Source: Rodentolepis nana (Eukaryota; Platyhelminthes; Cestoda; Cyclophyllidea; Hymenolepididae). Taken from it: DNA of 10,054 nt. The translations under genes were made by a program, and so were the position numbers. Below, piece after piece: positions 1-7,696 of this stretch (position 1 is its first letter; the number at the start of each line of letters is the position of its first letter). The DNA lies in the NCBI GenBank assembly GCA_900617975.1, contig UZAE01015091.1:1-10054 (forward strand), in the 5' to 3' direction. A model generated the notes under the pieces. That model saw only the letters and a list, made by a program, of their open reading frames with translations, made no database searches and had not been told where the DNA came from.

Positions 1-298
1 TTCACAGAGGGAGAGGAACATCAAATCGAAAAAAAGTCGAAATGTTGGGGGAACAGAAGAGTGTTTTAAAGATTTAAAAGAGAGAGACACTAAGGGAGAT
101 GAAAGGTGAGGTGAGTACTGTGTAAGTGGTCGAATATGACATACGGTGGGGTCATGGCAGTTCGAAGGCAGAAGTCAACTGCCAGTTTAGAGACCTTTTT
201 GCTGTATAAGTATACATTGCCCAGGGTGCACCACGTGGAGGTAAGTCTAATATACATTGCCCAGGGTGCACCACGGAGGTAAGTCTATTGCACACCCC
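1..298 (-). mobile_element. SINE copy 1, 3' part outside window, 5' end rearranged
   Basis: This is the first of seven copies of a dispersed repeat. It lies on the minus strand, and its 3' end (tail side) is cut off by the left window edge. The plus-strand text runs from the conserved ttcacagaggg block through the purine-rich middle to the 5' head complement (ggaggtaagtctattgcacacccc). The head is abnormal in two ways. A 40-bp segment containing tatacattgcccagggtgca is tandemly duplicated at 211-250 and 251-287, the second unit lacking 2 bp. Immediately beyond the 5' end is a fragment of the element's 3' end in the opposite orientation. The element encodes no protein. Assignment rests on block-by-block similarity to the six other copies. 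SINE class is inferred from the target-site duplications of the other copies. Confidence 0.88.
211..287. repeat. Tandem duplication inside SINE copy 1
   Basis: Two adjacent units start with tatacattgcccagggtgca. The first is 211-250 and the second 251-287. The second unit reads ccacggagg where the first reads ccacgtggagg, a 2-bp loss. No other copy has this duplication, so it arose in this copy or its direct source. It doubles the antisense splice-donor-like motif ggaggtaagtct. Confidence 0.95.
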
Positions 299-330
299 AT
301 GATACCTATCATAACGCCTGCCATTTGAAA
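299..330 (+). mobile_element. Inverted fragment of the SINE 3' end
   Basis: The stretch atgatacctatcataacgcc followed by tgccatttga matches the last 30 or so bases of the repeat's sense strand before its tail (consensus: taatgatatctatcaaaacgcc then tgccatttgata). It lies in the opposite orientation to copy 1 and is fused to that copy's 5' end. It has no (AAAT)n tail. It sits between two direct copies of cacaccccat at 291-300 and 332-341. It could be the remnant of an older plus-strand copy that copy 1 inserted into, or a template-switch product. Confidence 0.7.
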
Positions 331-728
331 CCACACCCCATTTTTCTCAACATAGTGACTGATTAGAAGCTCCCAAGTTGACAATGAGACCATCAATTTC
401 TAAATTCTTGTTTACTTAAAATACTTTTTTTATTTTACTAAATGGAAATAATTTGTCTCGCATTTGTAAATTAAAATTGGTGTGAATGGGGTTTTTTATT
501 TCACAAAATTTGTACATTTCCAAGAACCATATTGCAGTGATCACGGTTAAATATGACTCATTCACGCGTCTGCAACTATTAGCGTCTCCATTAAAAAGCA
601 GATTTATGGGTTAGGAAATAAGTCGTTCCCAAACTCCATGCTCGGAATCGTTTCAGAGAGGGAGGGGGTGGGAGAGAATATCGTTTTCATGTCAATTGGA
701 CTCAATTGAGACACTTGACATAGTTCTG

Positions 729-749
729 CCCCCCTCCCCCCCCCCCCCA
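729..749. repeat. C-rich low-complexity tract
   Basis: Six C, one T and then a run of thirteen C lie inside otherwise AT-rich DNA. The complementary G strand could adopt G-quadruplex-like structure. The run resembles the cytosine tract inside the SINE copies, but its flanks do not align with the element, so it is treated as independent. Confidence 0.85.
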
Positions 750-1473
750 CTTCTTTCCAGGAGTGAGGCATAGAACGATCAATTTCAGAATAGGCTTTTC
801 CATGAATTGTGTGTTCTTTGAACACAATTTTATTTCATTCAAGACAATAATATGCTTATTGTTATAACCTTTGAAGCTCCTCATATGGCCAAAAATTTTG
901 ACCTGAATAATAACCACTTAATTTGGCCAAACTTTTTACTTTCCCCATATTTCCAACGACAACTGTTTTTTTTAATTTTAGAGAACTTCAGTAACTGTAT
1001 CAATTTATGAACAATAATAAAATTAATAAACGTAACGAATAGTTCTTCCGACATCTCTTTCTTTTGGAATAAAATTTCTCCATTTATCCAAACCCTTTTC
1101 ACCAAATATTTTCCCTCATGATCTATAAATTCCAGAATCACCGGAGTGTTTTGTCCGGAGTGTTTCACACAACGTTGCGAGCAAAGATTTCCTGTTTGCT
1201 TCCCATCAATGGGAGGTCAAACATTTAGGATGATACTCAAATGGTTCATTTCTAGTTTTTCACTTTCCAGAGGCGGAGATGATTCCGTAAAACATCCAGG
1301 TTTGGACATCACTACCCACTTCATATAGCCACTCTACCTCTCCAGTCTCTGAGAATAACCTCATGTCATTCGGGACTAGGTTCCTGTTGTGGGTGTGTTT
1401 AGCCTCCTGATGATTGTTGAAATATCGTTGGCCAGTTGTTTAGATGCCATTGTCAATGCAAAATTATGCCTTT

Positions 1474-1485
1474 CCAATCTTGGCA
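1474..1485. repeat. Target-site duplication, left, SINE copy 2
   Basis: ccaatcttggca directly precedes the T-rich tail complement of copy 2. It is repeated exactly at 1749-1760 just past the copy's 5' end. A 12-bp perfect direct repeat at the element edges is the mark of target-primed insertion. Confidence 0.92.
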
Positions 1486-1748
1486 ATTTATTTATTTATT
1501 TCAAATGGCAGGCGTTTTGATAGATAACATTAGCCATTTAGCTGACTTCGGGATTCACAGAGAGAAGGTTCATCAAAGTAGGAGAAAGTGGAGGGGTGGG
1601 GAACAGAAGAGCGATTCGCAGACGTAAAAGAGGCAGACAGACACAACGGTAGAGAAAAAGGTAAGATGAGTACTGTGAAAGGGGTCGAAAATGGCCAGCA
1701 GTCAGGGCATGGTATGCACCACGTGGAGGTAAGTCATCGCATACTCCA
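1486..1748 (-). mobile_element. SINE copy 2, full ends with an internal deletion
   Basis: This minus-strand copy has both ends intact. The plus strand begins with an atttatttattt tail complement, then caaatggcaggcgttttgat, and ends with gtggaggtaagtcatcgcat. Both sides carry the 12-bp duplication ccaatcttggca. About 75 bp of the consensus is missing: the text passes from the gtcgaaaatggcc region through gcatggt straight to atgcaccacgtgg. This deletes the inner arm of the head stem and its hairpin. The breakpoint falls where atggt occurs on both sides in other copies, which suggests a microhomology-mediated deletion. No protein is encoded. Confidence 0.93.
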
Positions 1749-1760
1749 CCAATCTTGGCA
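1749..1760. repeat. Target-site duplication, right, SINE copy 2
   Basis: This is an exact second copy of ccaatcttggca, abutting the 5' end of copy 2. It fixes the element's 5' boundary at 1748. Confidence 0.92.
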
Positions 1761-2267
1761 TTATGTGACTAGAAAACTGGGTTGATTAGCTTATTATGCA
1801 AAGTGGGTAAATTTCTGAATTATTTTATGCAGAAGCGCCTATAACATAACTAGATAACAAAAGCAACACAATGTTTGTGTTTAAATAAAATTTTATGGTA
1901 GATAAGAAGAAATTACTAGATTTATTTACTAAATTAAGTCGACTGATCAATAAATTCCATCAATCAAGAAAAGGAAGTCTGGAAACCTTACCAGCATACT
2001 AATACATTAGCAAACAGAGACCATATTCCAGTCAATTACTTCCTTTAGGTGAAGAAAGAAAAAAAATATTCCGCATAAAAATTTAATTCGCTGAATTTTA
2101 TCAACGTCTGTCAGACTTTTGTATGCTCCATATTTAAATGACTAAGAATAGCCAATCCTTTTGTTTTGCCATTGTCAGCTCAAACGACGCGACTAAATTA
2201 TAAAACAGGACCATTGTAATTAAAACAATGAAATATGATTTAGCAAGCAACTTTTCTTAGGTATTTC
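1761..2267. other. Unassigned AT-rich spacer
   Basis: The stretch lies between SINE copies 2 and 3. No open frame worth reporting, RNA gene or repeat was found. It is AT-rich with short A runs such as aagaaagaaaaaaaatatt near 2053. Confidence 0.6.
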
Positions 2268-2281
2268 AATAAATTGAGTCT
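2268..2281. repeat. Probable degenerate target-site duplication, left, SINE copy 3
   Basis: aataaattgagtct before copy 3 matches aataaatagggtct at 2605-2618 after it in 12 of 14 positions. Half of the right copy overlaps the (AAAT)n tail, so only the g and gtct portion is independent evidence. Confidence 0.5.
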
Positions 2282-2612
2282 GGGGTAAGATATAGACTTA
2301 CCTCCACGTAAGCACCCTGGGCAACGTATACTCATACGGCAAAAAAGTCTATAAACCGGCAATTGACTTCTGAGTTTAAGCTATCGTGACCCCACTGTAT
2401 GTCATATACGACTACTTCCACAATACTCACTTTACCTTTTTCTCTACCTTTGTGTCTGTCTCTTTTACATCTTTAAAACACTCTTCTGCCCCCCTCCCTC
2501 ACTCTCGACTTTTTTCGATTTGATGTTCCTCTCCCTCTGTGAAGCCTGAAGTCAACTAAACGGCTAATGATAGCTAACATAAAGCCTACCATTTGATATA
2601 AATAAATAAATA
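2282..2612 (+). mobile_element. SINE copy 3, full length
   Basis: This plus-strand copy starts ggggtaagatatagacttac and ends catttgatataaataaataa. The head keeps the stem pair atagactt and aagtctat and the hairpin cgtatactcatacg. The A-box-like segment is degraded (cacgtaagcaccctggg). The pyrimidine-rich middle contains tctctacctttgtgtctgtc and runs of T up to six long. There is no coding capacity. Its opposite orientation to copy 2, about 530 bp away, makes a head-to-head inverted pair. Confidence 0.93.
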
Positions 2613-2618
2613 GGGTCT

Positions 2619-3870
2619 TGAATAGAAGTGGATAATACAAATTGAAGTAGCATTAAAGTAATAAACTGATCATAATACACGCCTGCTATGTTAGCGGTCA
2701 CGGGTTAGAGTTCTATTGGCGCACACCTTTTAATTGAAATGGCCAACCCTATTAGCTATGTCCGGCAACTATAAAGGTAGGTAAAAAACTTCGAGTCTTT
2801 CATCAGAACAGCTCCATGATCTCACTCTATACTCAACACGATCGTTGGTAAACGTTTTCCTAAAGGGGCTTGGAATTATCGTATCAAATTGAGCAATAAT
2901 TTCTTTAAGAGAACTTTTGAACCCATTAAAGAAAACATGTACCAGACTAGGGTTGAAAGAAAGCTTCCTCTACTTGTTTCTGTACAAAAAATTCGTACTC
3001 TTCTAATACTAGTTGAAATGACAGAGGAGTTGATTGTCTGCATCAATAAATGTAAACTGAAGGATGTTGATCTTGTAGTACTTAAAAACTAACGCACATT
3101 CCCAGTTTATCACTATCCCACAAATGCGAAATGATTTGAGAGTTGTCAATTTTCTGTATTGCTCTCTATCCTCACCCTATTTTCCTAAACACGAAATTAT
3201 ATTTGTTATAAGTGACGTATTATCTCTAAAAAAAACATTTCTAGCAATTCAGCATTATATCTCCGCAAAGAAATATACATTTTTACGGACTCCAAAGCTG
3301 CTTTTCTTTGTCCTCTTTCAACGACATTCCACACGTGCTCAAGCTCACTGAAAACTCTTATGAGTTTCAGCGCAACGCATGTACTTTAACAGACCGGACA
3401 CCGCTAGCATTAGGCTTAAAAGTACAATTTGAGAAGGGGATTAAAATCTGAAGCTCTATAAGTACATTCACGAGGCGGGGATGTTTACTTGCGCTGACTA
3501 AGTCAAATAAATGTTAATTGAGTACGCGAAATTAAAATATATAATGTCACAATTGTTTCAATAGATGAAGCAATTATATATTAATAACTGAATGATGGAA
3601 AGTAACCGTATGTTTATAAAGAAATGAAAATACTTATCGTTTACTTGGCAACTATGACGAGTTAGTAAATTATTTCGTCGTGTCTACTGTTCACAATGAC
3701 TGTTATGTGATTTCTATTATGGTAGCTAATTATTTTGCTGTCAAATAAGTTATTTAAAAATTGATTTCCTCCGCTTGCGAATATAATTGGCAGTTTTCAA
3801 AATTTTCTCTCCTATGAAACGTGGCTTTTCGCCTACTCGACATGGGAAAGTGTGTCCTGCACATTGGTTT
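2619..3870. other. Unassigned AT-rich region
   Basis: No gene is supported. An open stretch from just after a TGA near 2818 to the TAA at 3090-3092 encodes about 90 residues, including GAWNYRIKL and FFKRTFEPI. It has no ATG near its start and no recognisable domain, so it is not annotated as a gene. A second short open frame at 3124-3351 looks like chance. AT-rich spacer continues to the microsatellite near 3872. Confidence 0.55.
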
Positions 3871-3871
3871 T

Positions 3872-3881
3872 ATAGTAGTAG

Positions 3882-3912
<31 letters not shown>
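3872..3912. repeat. (TAG)n microsatellite
   Basis: Imperfect trinucleotide repeat reading tagtagtagagtagtagtag and continuing to gtattagta. It has one 2-base interruption near the left end and one substituted unit near the right end. Confidence 0.95.
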
Positions 3913-4560
3913 AAATATTTTTTTAACTGGTTGGATGATTGACATGGCTAAATTCCACTGGAGTTTACGTCTGATCATTCACCTCGAGACATTTTTTGCA
4001 ACAAATTCCATTGAAGAGTATAATAACCATTGTTGCAAATGAAAAAATATCAAATTGCCATTTGAGCCGTGAATTTGTCAGTTTTACAAATGACTTTTGA
4101 ATGTAAATATCATACCAATTGTTGCGATCGAGGAGCGAAAACTACGCTTCACTGGAGATCTGCTGAAAAAATGGTTAAATAGGAGAAGAAATGACTTTCT
4201 TTTAATTTACTAAATTTTGTCAAAATGCTGTTCTCAAAGAACTGATATTTATTAAACTTTCAGATCGAAAGTATTTGGGATTTGTCGATATTTCGATTGC
4301 ATTTACCTGCAGATTAATAATCGTTACACAAATAAATTGACGATTTCCTGAAAGAAAAATGTATGCTCTTATTTCATATATCATATGTCATTAGGGCATT
4401 CATTGATTTATCTGTGATGCCGCTTGTTCTATCCAGTAAAATAGTGGGGTAAATCGATATTTTGAGAATTTAGAAAGGAAATTATTGCCAGAATTCATTC
4501 TAATGGAATGACCTAGTCATGATTTATGTGGTGAAAGGGAAATTAACCCGCTTTTAAGCG
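3913..4560. other. Unassigned AT-rich spacer upstream of the candidate exon
   Basis: No gene or repeat is evident. If 4561-4791 is a genuine first exon, its promoter and 5' untranslated region would lie here. No convincing core promoter stands out in this AT-rich background. Confidence 0.5.
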
Positions 4561-4791
4561 ATGGGGAGGTTGCGTCTTCTTGATAACTTGGAAAATGCTT
4601 TGCAGACAGTCAACTCGAGTGATTTTGTTTCGGAAATTTATTCATCTGATCCAGTTACTAAGGAGCAATTCAAATTAGAACTGCATGTTTACATGAACTG
4701 CGAAGATTTTTTATCTCTGAAAAAAACAAAACTAGTTAAATCTAGTCATATTGATCACCCGCTGATAACATATTCGATTAGGAAAAGGTAG
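4561..4791 (+). CDS. Candidate protein-coding exon or small ORF, unknown function
   Basis: This is the only stretch in the window that reads like real protein. It encodes 76 residues of mixed, non-repetitive composition. Examples are MGRLRLLDNLENALQ at the start, an acidic and hydrophobic middle (SEIYSSDPVTKEQFKLEL, YMNCEDF), and a basic end (HPLITYSIRKR). The ATG has a good context (gcgATGg), and an in-frame TAA lies two codons upstream, so translation cannot start earlier on this exon. The frame closes at a TAG within AAAAG|gtagtt. That GT at 4788-4789 could be a 5' splice site, making this the first coding exon of a longer gene. The donor deviates from GTRAGT. No signal peptide, membrane segment or known domain is visible, and I do not recognise the family. 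A chance open frame remains possible. Confidence 0.38.
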   Translation: MGRLRLLDNLENALQTVNSSDFVSEIYSSDPVTKEQFKLELHVYMNCEDFLSLKKTKLVKSSHIDHPLITYSIRKR

Positions 4792-5402
4792 TTTCTCTGG
4801 CAATGTGATTTAATTGTTTAAATCGTTAAATGCAGAACATTTTTAATTTATTTTGTCTAGTGATGGAATTAACTTGAATTTCATTAGTCGATTTTGTCCT
4901 AGCTAAGCTATAGCAAATTGTTCGTATTATTCGATATTGTTATGGCAAAGTTGATTAAAATTATCTTTGTTTTTGTTAATGTGGCTCCTTAATTTAAAGA
5001 AAATTTGCTTTTATTAATTTTCGAAGGTTTTAAGTCTGTGAATTTTATAATTTTATGGTTTTAAAACAGAACATGCGAGAGTTTTTTGTAAATTAACTCA
5101 ACACAAAGCTAGCAAAAACAAACACGCATTGTGGATAAAAATAATTTTTTCCCAACCACGACACATAACAAAGTGGTGTGGAAATCTTGAGGCATTGACG
5201 GATAAAAATATCACATTGTACACTTACTAAAAATATGATTACCTTGTGGGTGCGAGTAATTGAACTCAATATTGGAAGAGTTAATGGGATATACAATTAT
5301 AATTGCCATGACCGAAGGTAATGGTAAATTTGATGCAAGATGGTTAGGTATTCACTTTAGAATTAAAATTATACATTTCCAGCACTCTATTTGTATGAAT
5401 TT
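4792..5402. other. Unassigned AT-rich spacer
   Basis: No gene is supported. The stretch is T-rich, with several tttag or tctag acceptor-like sites after T runs, for example ttttgtctag ending near 4860. If 4561-4787 is a first exon this would be intron, but no downstream coding exon was identified. Confidence 0.5.
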
Positions 5403-5439
5403 CCTCCCCCACCCCCCACCCCACCCCACCCTCACNATT

Positions 5440-5470
<31 letters not shown>
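5403..5470. repeat. C-rich low-complexity block with a 30-C run and one N
   Basis: The block runs from a (CCCCA)-like stretch at 5405-5431, through ctcacnattt, to thirty consecutive C at 5441-5470. The ambiguous base is at 5436. The opposite strand is G-rich with many G3-G5 runs and a G30 run, so it can form G-quadruplexes and the C strand an i-motif. The run length is likely unreliable because such homopolymers are commonly mis-sized in sequencing. Confidence 0.95.
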
Positions 5471-5798
5471 TATTAACTAAGCATCATAAAATGCATATTT
5501 CCTTTATCTTTTCAAAATACTGTGGCAAATTGTGTAGCATATGTGCGAAAGAGAGTAGAGCCTATTTATGGGGTTGTCAAAAATTGTCTAACTTTTAATC
5601 TTCGGTTTCATCAGTGCACTCTCGACATGAAGTTCGTTTTCAAAGTGGTAGTCTGCATACACCTCTCCTTCCGCCACAGCATTTTTTCCATCAAATGAAA
5701 ACTCCATAATTCAATCATAAATTTGATGTTTCAAAAAAGGCAAGTCAATAACCCAAATAGCGTAAAAAAAAAACGAAATGAAGTAATGATTTTGGTAA
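5471..5798. other. Unassigned spacer
   Basis: No gene, RNA or repeat was recognised between the C tract and SINE copy 4. An A run (gtaaaaaaaaaacg) lies near 5762-5774. Confidence 0.55.
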
Positions 5799-6134
5799 GG
5801 GATGTGCGATAGACTTACCTCCACGTGGTGCACCATGGGCAACGTATACTCATACGACAAAAGTCTATTAACCGGAAGTTGACTTCTCACTTCAAGCTAC
5901 CATCACCCCACTGTATATGGTCATATTTGACTACTTCCACAGTACTCACCTCACTTTTTCTCCAACCCTTGTGTCTGCCTCTTTTACATCTTCGAAACAC
6001 TCTTCTGTTCCCCCCCCCCACTCTCGAATTGTTTTTTTCACTTTGATGTTCCTTCCACTCTGTGAAGCTTGAAGTTAACTAAGGGGCTAATGATAACTGC
6101 CAAACCCCTCCAATTTGGCATAAATAAATAAATA
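5799..6134 (+). mobile_element. SINE copy 4, full length
   Basis: This plus-strand copy begins gggatgtgcgatagacttac and ends with tggcataaataaataaata. It has the best-preserved head. The outer stem is atagactt (5809-5816) with aagtctat (5861-5868), enclosing ccacgtggtgcaccatgggc and the hairpin cgtat-actc-atacg (5843-5856). The middle is pyrimidine-rich with a run of ten C near 6010. No clear target-site duplication was found, so the insertion may be old or the flanks altered. Copy 5 lies about 220 bp downstream in the opposite direction, making a tail-to-tail inverted pair. Confidence 0.93.
5809..5868 (+). other. Conserved foldable head domain of the SINE (copy 4 as reference)
   Basis: An 8-bp outer stem (atagactt with aagtctat) closes a 44-nt loop containing a 5-bp hairpin with an actc loop. 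The outer stem is intact in copies 3, 4, 6 and 7. In copy 5 one pair becomes a G-U wobble. It is damaged in copy 1 and deleted in copy 2. The loop carries the palindromes ccacgtgg and ggtgcacc. The segment acttacct equals the 5' splice-site-pairing region of U1 snRNA. RNA folding is inferred from sequence only. Confidence 0.6.
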
Positions 6135-6352
6135 TAGTTTAGTTTCGCTTCCATTTGAGATACCATGGCGTAACAAATGAAGGAGAAAATGCTTTTCATA
6201 AGCTATTTTTAATCTTATTATGGATTTAATTATTTACGAAATAGTTGCGCACTGCTAATCATTAGAAGGATTAATATTGTCATTTAATTATTCATTTATT
6301 GCTGGGTATTGAACCTCTCACCCTCCTTCTTAGTCAAATTATCATTACTGCA

Positions 6353-6693
6353 ATTATTATTATATATATATATATCAAATGGAAGGCGTTTTAATAGTTA
6401 TCATTTTCCCTTTAGTTGACTTCAGGCTTTACAGAGAGGAAGGAATATCAGAGAGAAAAAAGTTGAGAGGGGTGGGGTGGTGGTAATAGAAGAGCGATTT
6501 ACAGACGTAAGAGACAGACACAAAGGGAGAGAAAAGGTGAGGTGATTACTGTGGAAGTAATCGAATATGACCATATACAGTGGGGTGATGGGAGTTTGAA
6601 GTGAGAAGTCAATTGTCAGTTAACAGACTTTTTGTCGTATGAGAATACGTTGCCCATGGTGCGCCACGTGGAGGTAAGTCTATCGCACACCCT
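6353..6693 (-). mobile_element. SINE copy 5, full length with (TA)n tail
   Basis: This minus-strand copy has a plus strand that opens with attattattatatatatata, then caaatggaaggcgttttaat. It ends with cacgtggaggtaagtctatc and gcacaccc. Its 3' tail is (TA)n and (TAA)n rather than the (AAAT)n seen in the other complete copies. The head stem is kept with one wobble pair, and the hairpin differs only in the loop. No convincing flanking duplication was found. It is the tail-to-tail partner of copy 4. Confidence 0.92.
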
Positions 6694-7359
6694 AACATAC
6701 TATATGGATTAACATAAATGGGATTTTGAACCTAAATTTCATCGATTTGCAAAGAGGTGCACGCGACTTTAGCTTAATCAGAAAGTTAGTTGAATAAAGA
6801 AATATTTTTGCAATTTAAATGAATTTTTATGGTAAAAAAGGTTAATTTTCCGTCAAGTTAAACACGCTTAGAAAGGCTCAGTCAGATTCATTCGTCATTT
6901 TAAGTTGTATACGATACCGTATTGAGCAGACGCTAACTTCAAAGCAATTAGCAATTGCCTCATCAGCTGATTGTCTCGAGATAGTTAAGTAGTAAGTCGT
7001 GATTTAAATAGTCGAATTCATTCAAATTACTGAAAAATTGGCAATTAAATCTAACGCAGGTACAGATCAAGTTAATCGAAATTTAACCTGACCGATAGCA
7101 TCAGATGGGTCGTCAAATCAGCTAGCATTGCGACCTGATTTTTAAGGTAGTCACATGCGCGGAAACCGGGGTGCATCAATGACCTTAGCAACAGCTTTCA
7201 TTTAACTTAAGTGTATATTTGAGGGAAATGATCTTTCGGAAGCCTAACTGTACCCAGCACCTCGTTTAACCTCTTAGAACAAAATTTTCAAATGTGAAGT
7301 TGATTCATCTAATTTCATTTGATATTAATAGTAGTAAATATGAAAAATAAAGAACAACT
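6694..7359. other. Unassigned AT-rich spacer
   Basis: No gene or repeat was recognised. A short segment around 6957-6980 contains tcatcagctgattgtctcga, whose cagctgatt core recurs near 8060. That is too short to call a repeat. Confidence 0.55.
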
Positions 7360-7372
7360 AAATGCCATACTT
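7360..7372. repeat. Target-site duplication, left, SINE copy 6
   Basis: aaatgccatactt adjoins the tail complement of copy 6 and recurs exactly at 7684-7696. This 13-bp perfect duplication is the longest in the window. Confidence 0.95.
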
Positions 7373-7683
7373 ATATTTATTTATATCAAATGACAGGCGT
7401 TTTGATAGATATCATTAGCCCTTTAGTTGACTTCAAGCTTCACAGAGCGAAGGAGGAACATCAAAGTGAAAAAAAGTCGAGAGGGTGGTGGTAACAGAAG
7501 AGCGATTTACAGACGTAAGAGACTGACACAAAGGGAGAAAAAAGGTGAGGTGATTACTGTGGAAGAAGTGGAATATGACATACAATGGGATCGTGGTAGT
7601 TTGAAATGAGAAGTCAACTGCGATTAATAGACTTCTTTGCCGTATGAGTATACGCTGCCCAGATAAGTCTATCGAACACCCCA
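7373..7683 (-). mobile_element. SINE copy 6, near full length
   Basis: This minus-strand copy is bounded by a 13-bp target-site duplication. The plus strand runs from atatttatttatatcaaatg to agataagtctatcgaacacc. About 16-18 bp of the head is missing (the ggtgcaccacgtggag segment), and the antisense donor motif has changed from aggtaagt to agataagt. The outer stem and inner hairpin survive. Read with the flanking duplication, it shows that the element's 5' end is GGGGTGT in the sense direction. There is no coding capacity. Confidence 0.94.
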
Positions 7684-7696
7684 AAATGCCATACTT
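7684..7696. repeat. Target-site duplication, right, SINE copy 6
   Basis: This exact repeat of aaatgccatactt lies directly after the 5' end of copy 6. Confidence 0.95.

Larger units (their letters stand above)
342..1485. other. Unassigned AT-rich region with a C tract
   Basis: No gene can be supported here. The region holds a C-rich run at 729-749, a purine-rich stretch near 655-675, and two small inverted repeats (805-829, arms ending in aattgtg and caatt around ttt; 844-862, acaataa against ttattgt). A minus-strand open frame of 95 codons lies at 881-1168, but nothing in it matches a family I can name. AT-rich runs such as tttttttattttac near 425 are frequent. Confidence 0.6.

Noticed and set aside
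1407..1423. Hammerhead-ribozyme-like ctgatga followed by gaaat
   Set aside because: The intervening ttgtt cannot form stem II, and no matching stem I or III was found. The match is short enough to be chance.
2817..3092. About 90-codon open stretch
   Set aside because: There is no ATG near its start, no domain I recognise and no splice signals that define it. It is noted only as spacer content.
5260..5598. 112-residue open frame
   Set aside because: It runs through the poly-C block and an N, giving a long proline run, and has no protein-like features outside it.
5787..5798. Target-site duplication for SINE copy 4
   Set aside because: The flanks (gattttggtaa and tagtttagttt) share only short T-rich similarity and no convincing direct repeat.
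5825..6046. Open frames inside SINE copies (also 152-334, 1588-1785, 7427-7684 and 9278-9592)
   Set aside because: They lie mostly or wholly within the non-coding repeat, on either strand, and are not conserved as frames between copies.
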